A stretch of 64,000 nucleotides of DNA from Pontederia crassipes (taxonomy: Eukaryota; Streptophyta; Magnoliopsida; Commelinales; Pontederiaceae), in the NCBI GenBank assembly GCA_030549335.1, contig CM060184.1:41495909-41559908 (forward strand), given 5' to 3'. Both the position numbers and the translations under genes were made by a program. Under the pieces are notes generated by a model. The model did not search any database and was not told where the DNA came from. It saw only the letters and a list, made by a program, of their open reading frames with translations. How positions within the stretch are numbered: the stretch's first letter is position 1; each line of letters starts with the position of its first letter. Positions 56,770 through 64,000 of the stretch are shown one piece after another.

Positions 56770-56920
56770 CAATTGTCTGGAATAGCAGCAAAAATGTCGA
56801 AGAGGGAAAGAGGGAAGAGGGAAATGTCGTTTAGGGTTTTAGGGGAAGAGGGAAAGAGGGAAAAAGGGAAAAAGGGAAAGAGGGAAATTTTTAGGGGAAG
56901 AGGGAAAGTATTTTTTATTT
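56770..56920. repeat. GGGAAAGA purine-strand repeats
   Basis: Runs of GAGGGAAAGAGGGAA and AAAAAGGGAAAAAGGG form an almost pure-purine plus strand next to the GC-rich block. A TTTAGGGTTTTAGGGG phrase sits inside. It may be part of a promoter-proximal control region. Confidence 0.6.
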
Positions 56921-57721
56921 ACAAAAATATTTTAAAATTATACTTAATAATTAAATAATATTTACAAAATATTTTATATTACTTAATAAGCATAAAAATA
57001 TTTTAAAATTATACTATGTTTTTTAGAACTTTGTCAATTTATTATATCATTAATGAATATTTATAAAATATTTTTTTTGCAAAATGTTTCTTTTAATATT
57101 TACTTATAAAAATTGTGAATTATTCTTAGTTTCATTAGTTTATTGTAATCCGCATCACACGGGTCGGCTAAACAAAAGCCCAAACCCGTCTAGGTTTCGG
57201 GGGTGATGCCCCCCAAATCCCCCCTTTTGTCAGTACACCAGCAGCACAGGTAATTGGGTAATACTCAAATTCCCCTAAGCTCACGTGGGCGAATCCGGTG
57301 TGAGAAATAAGGGGTCTTGAAGTATTCGCCAACTTCAACAATTATATATATAGAGTAAAATGCACATGCATCGTAGGTGTTTCAATGTATGGATGCGGAG
57401 CAAATCTTCACCATTCAGTAAGAGATCCATGGCTAATGATGGCAACAAATACCCACACATGGTTCGTCATGTTCCCAAGCAATGTTCATCGTGTTCGAGT
57501 GCGACACATCCATCACGTACGACTCCGAGACTATGATCTCCTCCCAACATAGGGCTCCTTGAATGTGTGTTGGTCACTGAATGGTAGTTTTGTAGACAGT
57601 GCCAATGACCCGGAATAGCCATTTTCTTGCATAGTCGTGGATGTCCCGATGAATAGCAAAAATGCGCTCCGCATCCATGCATGAGATGCCTACAATGTTG
57701 GCTCTTCCCCATATATGTATG

Positions 57722-57778
<57 letters not shown>

Positions 57779-58199
57779 GGTTTAGATTCTTTTAGTTTTC
57801 ATTTATATTGCCATAATTGTTTTGCCTAATTGAAAATTTACTTGTCAAGCTAATGAAAGTCCTAATCCCATCTATACATATACATAAATGTATAAATAAA
57901 AATGAGAAATAAAATAATAATATATTATCATAAGTAGAAAGGAAAAAGGACATAAATTTATGTTTCTAACAATCTTACTGGCATCCGTTGATTATCATGT
58001 ACAAACACATATGCAATTAAATCTTCTATTATAGTTTTTACATTAACCTTAAAAATCTTGAGAGTTATTTCAAATATTAAATAAGAAAATAAAATCATTT
58101 CACTTTTGATGATCAATTATTGATTCCAAAATATTTTTGTACAAACGTCTAGACATTATAAGCAAAAGAAATTATAACTAAAGTAGATAGTGTAAATGG
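56921..58199. other. CACTA right internal region
   Basis: Contents are a patch at about 57155-57330 with CCCAAACCCGTCTAGG and CCCCCCAAATCCCCCC, an unidentified coding-like patch at about 57400-57712 (minus), and a TA microsatellite at about 57720-57778. None could be assigned. Confidence 0.4.
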
Positions 58200-58931
58200 T
58201 TGTCAAAAAATTATCGCAAGTCAGTAGTAAATTTGTAATTTGTAATGTTAAAATTTGAGACAAAATAGAGACAGATTAGTGTCAATTTAAGGACAGATTA
58301 TTTATAGATTAGAAACAAATTAGTATCACAGTTTAGGGACAAATTAGTTACAGATTTATTACAATATACCAACTTATATTAATGGTCGTAGTTTCCATCT
58401 TATTTTTTGTGGAGATGGTGCACTAAATATGTCTCGAATATGTAATAAATTTGTAACCGTTAGCAACAAAATTTGAGACAAAGTAGAGACAAATTAGTGT
58501 CTGATTTTAGGGACAGATTAGTTACAATATACTGACGACATTAGGGACCATAATGTCTGTACTTAATATGGTCATAGACTTGTCACTATATTATCAGTTA
58601 GATTTGTGAAGACGGTGCACTAAACATGTCCCAAATATGTAGTAAATGTGCTGTTAGCGACGTACCTGAGACAAATTAGAGACCGATTAGTGTCACTATA
58701 TAGTGACAGATTTGTTACAGCTTGGCTACGACATGTCGACTAATATTAGTGACAATAATTTCCGTAGTTAATGTGGACACAATTGCATCACTATATTGTC
58801 AGTTTAGTTTGTGGAGATGATGCACTAAACGTGTTTCAAATCTGTCGCTAATATGTCTCTAACTGTGACAATATTGCTACGGAATATAGAGTCGCTAAAA
58901 TCTGTAGCTAATAGCTCAAATTCTTGTAGTG
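58200..58931. repeat. Right subterminal repeats and TIR of the large CACTA element
   Basis: The words GACAGATTAG, GACAAATTAG and AGTGTCA recur over about 58250-58700, and the phrase TTTGTGGAGATG(G/A)TGCACTAAA(C/T) recurs near 58410, 58610 and 58812. The segment ends TAGCTAATAGC and TTCTTGTAGTG, the inverted match of 38764. In this superfamily such repeats bind the accessory transposase protein. Confidence 0.8.
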
Positions 58932-59468
58932 TTATAGGCAGGTATGTAACGGTTCTCGAACGCCTTCTTGAATTCTCTCCAAGTGATGTGGTCCTGGCCG
59001 GAGAACATAGTGAGCTTGACGGCCTTCCACCAATCTCAGGCATCTGTCGTCAGCTTCCTTGTGGCATAGATCATCTTGCGGTCATCGCCGCAATTCATCT
59101 CAAGGAATATATGTTCTATCTCCTCAATCCATTCCTCTGCATCCTCAAAGTCACCCTTCCTGTTGAACCGAGGGGGCTGCAACTTGAGGAACCTCTCAAT
59201 GGTGTCTTTATGATCATGACGTGGTGGCACATTGGGACTCGAGTACTCAGTGTGCACAGAGTGAAACTCAGGTGGTAGTAATACTTGTCTCAGTTTTCCT
59301 CTCGATACCAGTTAGCCTGGGCCTGATTCCCTTGGAGACCTTGCACTTGTCGCCTCTCACTGGCGGGCTCAGAACATGTTGATCATTGGGCTGGGAACCT
59401 TGGGCCTCCTGACCGGCCCGCTGTGACCCGCTTCTAGGAGCCCATGGTATCTGATTCGGGAATACCAT
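58932..59468 (-). pseudogene. Gypsy element 3: gag N-terminal part
   Basis: The minus-strand frame 59268-59468 begins MVFPNQIPWAPRSG and is likely the gag start. It is followed by 59036-59257 (FLKLQPPRFNRKGDFEDAEE, then WIEEIEHIFLEMN) and a stretch with EAVKLTMF, ITWREFKKAF and RYIPAY (58932-59035). This is the retrotrans_gag region of gypsy elements. It stops at the CACTA end and resumes at 38763. Frameshifts separate the pieces. Confidence 0.85.
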
Positions 59469-59663
59469 CTTAGGAGGAATCTATTCTCACACAACAATAA
59501 TAATAAAATCCATAAGTGCGAGCTCAATAATCAATAGCACAATTCAATACTTACTTGACCCTACTAGATGGCTGCAGTGGTTGTTCATGATAGTTGCACA
59601 TGGACTCTATCTTATCTATTAGAGACAGCTAAGAAGTGCCTTTCCTTAGGCTCTGACACCTTC
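59469..59663 (-). other. Gypsy element 3 leader with primer-binding site
   Basis: This matches the leader at 4390-4533 (GATGGCTGCAGTGGTTG, GACAGCTAAGAAGTG). The minus strand reads GGTGTCAGAGCC at the edge (59649-59660), a mutated initiator-Met primer-binding site. The expected TGTAACGCCCC LTR does not follow. A TRIM LTR starts at exactly that point. Confidence 0.75.
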
Positions 59664-60138
59664 TGTAATACCCCCAACCCAATCAAGATATTGTTCTCTT
59701 TGGGTCATTGGCCTGCACGAATTTAAAACGTGTCTTGATAGGTGAAAGGGTAACTACATATAAGCCCATGACCACCTCCGTGTTTTGCCTATATGGGACT
59801 ATTCAATGAGACTATCTTGATCCTGAGACCTCAAGTCATTACAATCTTCCCCTAGTAAAGGACTCAACGTCCTCGTCGAGCGGGGTTCGTTTTGGCCCAT
59901 GGCCCGTGTTTCCCACATGGCTCAAGTGAGCACGCAAGGTCGACTCTTATACCATTCTATAACACCCCTGGTCCAATCAAGATATTGTTCGCTTTGGGCT
60001 CTTGACCCGCACGAATTTAAAACGTGTCTTGATAGGTGAAGGGGGTAGCTACATATAAGCCAATGACCACCTCCGTATTTTGCCCATGTGGGACTATTCG
60101 ATGAGACCATCTTGATCCTTAGATCTCAATCATGTGCA
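59664..60138 (-). mobile_element. TRIM (terminal-repeat retrotransposon in miniature), 475 bp
   Basis: Two direct repeats of about 180 bp (59664-59843 and 59958-60138) share CCAATCAAGATATTGTTC, TTTAAAACGTGTCTTGATAG and GTGGGACTATTC.ATGAGA. The 114-bp interior has TGGTATAAGAGTC beside the right repeat (primer-binding-like, minus strand) and AGGGGAAGAT beside the left repeat (polypurine tract, minus strand). There is no coding. The layout is that of a TRIM on the minus strand. The flanks CCTTC and CGGAA do not match, so no target duplication is visible. Confidence 0.82.
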
Positions 60139-60988
60139 CGGAAGATGTTTCAAAAGGAGGTCATCGGATTTGTAGCCGTTCCATTAGCATTCATCGTCTA
60201 GAGATGTCCGGATCGGGCGCGAGATGGCGTAGGATGTCGACGAACGAGGAAGGGATAGAGGAAAGAAGAAGAAGCAGTTTGGTGGAGTTCAAGAAGAAAA
60301 AAAATGTGTTCATCACTTCAGCTCTAATATAGTGAAAGAAAATTGGCTTGCACAATTAGGGCTCCCTTCGATGAATTCTTTTGCTCGATCATAAGCTGAT
60401 TATTTGGACGCCTCTTCATCCATGGAGTTCTCCCTTTCAGCGTCCACGTTGCCACTTCATTTGCACGGCTTGTCCGGTCATCGGTTGCCACGAACACTTC
60501 TCATGCCTTTATGGCCATAGTGGTCATCTACAACAACAATAACATTAACACATTTAATCATATATCATTGAAGTGTGAATATTACATAAATCATCATGGC
60601 GAGCAAAGACAATGTATAAATAAAATGTAAACAGTTATTATATCAGCGAAATGATCCAATGGAAGAGCAATGATGCAATTAAGGGTGCGTTCACTGTAGC
60701 AATGTGGATTGTCTCTAAAAAATTATCATTTATTAAATTATCAGCAATATACATTACTTTATTTAGTATGCGCAAGTAATCTATGATAATTATGTTTATA
60801 TATATAATTTATTTTGAACTCCGTAAACTTAAATCACAAACACATATTTTCATTCATAAATTAAAAATGTTTAAAATATGATAATAATATATTCACAATA
60901 ATTAATTAACGTTTATTTGATTAATTTTATAATTTATTTATAGTTGTTTATTTATTTATATAAAACTTCAAAGGATAAATGCGAAAAC
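60139..60988. other. Unassigned stretch right of the TRIM
   Basis: The first 370 bp are of mixed composition with a 66-codon plus-strand frame (60132-60332) that I do not recognise. The rest is AT-rich. No repeat ends were found. Confidence 0.4.
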
Positions 60989-62907
60989 TATAACACCCCA
61001 AAATTTCATCCCCAAATGCTAAGGACAATTAGGTCATTCGACTGTGTTAGGCCATTCGCCATCACATAATCATAATAAAATATGATTTTCTATTGAAATA
61101 AATCTTTTTAAAACATAGTAGAAGATTTCATGAAAACATCGAAAGTAATGTTATAGAATTGAGAAAACAAAACTAATAGTCATCATTAAAACATCTTTCA
61201 AAAGCTTTATTAAATAGACTCAATGACAAATGACTCCTAACATCCTAAACAACTGTGCAATCTCTCTTTTCATGAGATGAGCCGCAATCCATCCAATCAT
61301 TGGACACCTTCACGGATTCAGGGTGTAGAAGTTTCCCCAATTAGAGTATGTAAAGGTAAATAGGATACTACATGATATGCATCATCATCTTCATATGAAA
61401 GAAGAAAACAATATGCATGACATGTACTTGATATACATGTCAGTCATCAATAAGAATTCACATCATGCATTATAACAATAGCATGGGAGACGTGTAACCA
61501 TACCATCATACAATAAAGTATGGAATATTCATATCAATCATCAATTCAATTCATAGGCACATAAGTAAGATACACTTACCATAATCATTGCCTTCATAAC
61601 TTTTCTCAGAGTTGCTTTATAACTCTTTCGAACTTCCACTTACGTGGGATGTAATTCCATTCAATCGATGATTAATCCTTTCCATTAACGTTATATCTTC
61701 CGATAGTTGGAATTTATGTCATTGCCCTCTCAAAAGGATAGTTAAGGCTTGGAGACAATGCTCCCCTCTCACCTGAAGGTGATAGATACTGTTGTCGATG
61801 TATGTAATGATCATTCTGAACTCTCGCTCGAGGGCGACATCGGAATGACACACCATTACCGATGTGTGTAACAATTATTCCGTGTAAAAAATCCGATAAA
61901 GGTCCATAGAAGATCGACATGTAACATCATCCACAACTGAGTTCATTATACTTTACAATTAACAAACATTTATGTCACTCAATCTTCAAATTTTAACCTA
62001 GTTATGTGGAGAACCTGCATATACGTGCATCTAGGTTCTTATACAATCAACAAACATCAATAGATACTATTAATATTTTGAAAATAACATTTAAAATATC
62101 ATGATGGTCAGGGTCATCACGGCCGTGACGAAACTATGAAAACTGCCCTTCGGTCCAAGTCGTGCCAATACCCTATCACGGTCGTGCCATGGCTTTGTTA
62201 CGACCGTGACATTATTTGTCACGATCATGACAAAAGCTTGATTTTTAGCCGATTTTAACTCTTATGTCACGAGCGTGACAAATTGTGTCACGGCCGTGAA
62301 AACTTTGGAGTTCTACCGCCCAGGCCAATTTTTCAAGATTTTTTATCCAAATTTGGGAAAATGATGTATAACATAATGAATCATTGCAGGCATATTCTTT
62401 AGACATTATATGATCAAAAGGACATCAAGAAACATATTAAAACATTCAATTTCAAATATTATGGTTCATCTACAAATCTTGAACAACAAAAAAATATGAA
62501 TCCTAACTATTATATCTAATCATAAAAACTTGTACATGCTTAGATCTAATCATGAAAGCCTATACATGCTCAGATCTAAATCAATAAACAAAATCCATCA
62601 ATCGCAATTCAATAAGAAAACGGGGTGTCCTCTTGCTCTCAATCCATTATAGGAAAAAATATTGAGAGAGGAGAGAGGGGTTTGGATCCCCTTTACATAT
62701 ATTTCTTCTAGATCTTCCTCTTCTTCTTTCTCTTCTTTCTCTTCTTTCTCCTCCTTGTTCCTAAGGTTCTCCCTCTTCAACCCTAGCCGTCAAGAGATTT
62801 GGAGAAAATAGGTGAACAATAGGAATATGCGATTTTATATAGGGGAGATCATGACGGAATGGACAAAAAGTTCAAATTTCCCTTTAATGAAAATATGGAG
62901 TATTACA
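60989..62907 (-). repeat. Probable solo LTR, TSD AAAAC/AAAAG
   Basis: On the minus strand the segment begins TGTAATACTCC and ends GGGGTGTTATA. It is flanked by AAAAC (60984-60988) and AAAAG (62908-62912), a 4-of-5 match. It contains a pyrimidine-rich run (62694-62760) and an array of TCACGGCCGTGA palindromes (62117-62300). There is no internal coding. The call rests on the ends and imperfect duplication. Confidence 0.55.
62117..62300. repeat. Array of GTCACGGCCGTGAC-like palindromes
   Basis: Six copies were found: TCACGGCCGTGA at 62117, TCACGGTCGTGC at 62176, TTACGACCGTGAC at 62198, GTCACGATCATGAC at 62219, GTCACGAGCGTGAC at 62266 and GTCACGGCCGTGAA at 62287. Each is an exact or near palindrome. 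Spacing ranges from about 20 to 60 bp. Confidence 0.75.
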
Positions 62908-62994
62908 AAAAGTAAAATTAAAAAAATTGCAACTGTCACCCATTTCATAAGCAATCTGCATTGTCACTTCATAAATAATGTAAATTGCCTAGAT

Positions 62995-63399
62995 TAAGAG
63001 TGTTCAACGGGTCGGGTTCAGGTCGGGTACGGGTTGGGAAATTCCAACCCGACTCGACCCGATGACGACTTTTATTATTTTTTTTTTATTTTTTACTTAT
63101 TTTTAGTCCTATAGTTGATTTAAAATAAAAAATTAAAATAAAACATTTTAATTATTAAAATAATGCTCAAATATTCAAAAAGCATATTTTGTATTTTATA
63201 ATAATTATTAATTAATTTTATATTAAAATAAATATAAAAAGTAAGACAAAAATTTAAAAAAAAAGGGTGGTCGGGTGGTCGCCCGATCCGAACCGGGTCG
63301 GGTTGGGTCAAATTTTCTGCCCCCAAGGGCCTTGACCCGACCCGGGTTGGGTGGAATTTGTTCACGTGTCGGGTCCAACCCGACCCATGAACACCTCTA
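62995..63399. mobile_element. hAT-like MITE, 405 bp, TSD GCCTAGAT/C
   Basis: The termini TAAGAGTGTTCAACGGGTCG and the inverted TAGAGGTGTTCATGGGTCGG form imperfect TIRs with GGGTCGGGTT-rich subterminal parts. Flanking 8-bp copies GCCTAGAT (62987-62994) and GCCTAGAC (63400-63407) differ at one base. The interior is AT-rich with no coding. The ends with GTGTTCA and GGGTCGGG and the 8-bp duplication fit plant hAT non-autonomous elements. Confidence 0.85.
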
Positions 63400-63407
63400 G
63401 CCTAGAC

Positions 63408-64000
63408 AATTCAGATTATCATTATCTATCATAAATTAACAGTGTAATATGATGGACTAGATAATTTAATATAATCTTAAAAAACTACGAGTCATCTTCA
63501 GGATAGGGCTGAGAACATTGTCGTGAAATGGGTGCATCCGGTTGGCGTGAACGTTGCCGTCAAAGACGAATCAACAGTATGAGAAAGCTACCCCCCGAGG
63601 GACAATGACACAATGAAATGGGAAGACAAGCTCAAGAACGAGTCTACACTCAAGAATGACGAAGAGAGGTTTTCTCACTTAACTTTTTTTTCTCTCTTTT
63701 CTCTCACATATTTTTCATTTGTTTAAGTTTGCTTTCTTAATTTCTGAGTTAATTAAAAATATTATAAAGATAAATTAATACCTTATTTATCAACATTTAT
63801 TAGTCTCTCACACATACTCGCACAAAAGTTTTACTTTTTTTAGTCATCTTATTAACTTTTTATTTTTTTATTAACTCATAATATATTGTTAGAACTATTA
63901 AATTTCAATGAAATAATAATTTTATAAATAATACATACTCAATATTTTTATTTATTATATATTTTATAAATGAGATTAATTTGATCAATGTGTAGGTTTA
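63408..64000. other. Unassigned right edge of the window
   Basis: About 63500-63670 has mixed composition and could be an exon or element fragment, but I see no recognisable motif. The rest is AT-rich. Confidence 0.4.

Larger units (their letters stand above)
38764..58931 (-). mobile_element. Large nested CACTA element, 20.2 kb, with captured host gene fragments
   Basis: The left end CACTACAAGAATTTTAGCTA and the inverted right end differ at one base and then continue to match through TTAGCTA, giving a TIR of about 25 bp. Both subterminal regions (about 38780-39130 and 58200-58920) repeat GTAGCTAAT and GACAGATTAG words. CACTA-specific genes lie inside on the minus strand (TNP2 pieces and Transposase_24). 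Without the two nested LTR insertions the element would be about 8.8 kb. The catalytic part of TNP2 is deleted, so it is not autonomous. Flanking triplets are TAG and TTA, not an exact duplication. Its ends precisely interrupt gag of gypsy element 3. Confidence 0.9.

Noticed and set aside
56061..56772. Long overlapping ORFs on both strands (200 and 227 codons)
   Set aside because: They coincide with GC-rich tandem repeats, have no recognisable motif, and open frames on both strands are expected from low stop-codon density.
56840..56900. Telomere-like TTTAGGG repeat
   Set aside because: Only one or two irregular copies occur within a purine-rich repeat. There is no array.
57713..57780. AT/GTAT microsatellite as a possible matrix-attachment or origin site
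   Set aside because: A simple dinucleotide repeat alone does not support such a role.
38764..58931. Two separate CACTA elements, or chance ends
   Set aside because: The TIRs match over about 25 bp with one difference, subterminal words are shared, and the flanking gag frame joins across the element.
1..64000. A bacterial-style defence, toxin or operon system
   Set aside because: Coding content is entirely plant transposon, captured plant gene or plastid DNA. No operon-like gene cluster is present.

Overview
The window is nuclear DNA of a flowering plant, most likely a eudicot. It is an AT-rich, transposon-packed intergenic block. The evidence is plant-type Ty3/gypsy, Athila-like, CACTA, Helitron, hAT, SINE and TRIM elements, a plastid-DNA insertion (trnV-UAC 5' exon and trnM-CAU in plastid arrangement), and captured pieces of a peroxisomal glycolate oxidase gene and a response-regulator gene. 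I found no intact host gene, no CRISPR array and no bacterial-type system. Every coding stretch I can identify belongs to a transposable element, or to a host gene fragment inside one, and nearly all carry stops, frameshifts or deletions.

Layout. 1-148: right end of a CACTA-like element. About 822-1380: nuclear plastid DNA. 1945-12081: head-to-tail gypsy structure on the minus strand (truncated internal region, LTR, second internal region, truncated LTR). 13287-17065: solo LTR with a complete 1.43-kb non-autonomous CACTA element inside it (14588-16018). About 17200-18600: degenerate AT-rich tandem repeats. 19127 to about 29000: decayed autonomous Helitron on the minus strand. Its helicase is split by a solo LTR (20692-23472) that itself carries a SINE tail and a hAT-like MITE. 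29770-59663: a third gypsy element on the minus strand, broken first by a solo LTR (35875-38719) and then by a 20.2-kb CACTA element (38764-58931). That CACTA element contains glycolate oxidase exons with introns, a response-regulator exon, a Transposase_24 gene and a TNP2 gene. A solo LTR (40430-42142) interrupts the glycolate oxidase copy, and a 9.7-kb Athila-like element lacking pol (44958-54643) interrupts TNP2. 59664-60138: a small TRIM where the third gypsy element's 5' LTR should be. 60989-62907: probable solo LTR with an array of TCACGGCCGTGA-like palindromes. 62995-63399: hAT-like MITE.

Insertion boundaries are unusually readable. Exact 5-bp target duplications flank four solo LTRs and the Athila-like element, a 3-bp duplication flanks the small CACTA element, and 8-11-bp duplications flank the hAT-like and SINE insertions. 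This gives a relative order: gypsy 3, then the solo-LTR parent and the big CACTA element, then the Athila-like insertions within CACTA. The large number of solo LTRs indicates active removal of LTR elements by unequal recombination. None of the elements looks able to move on its own today.
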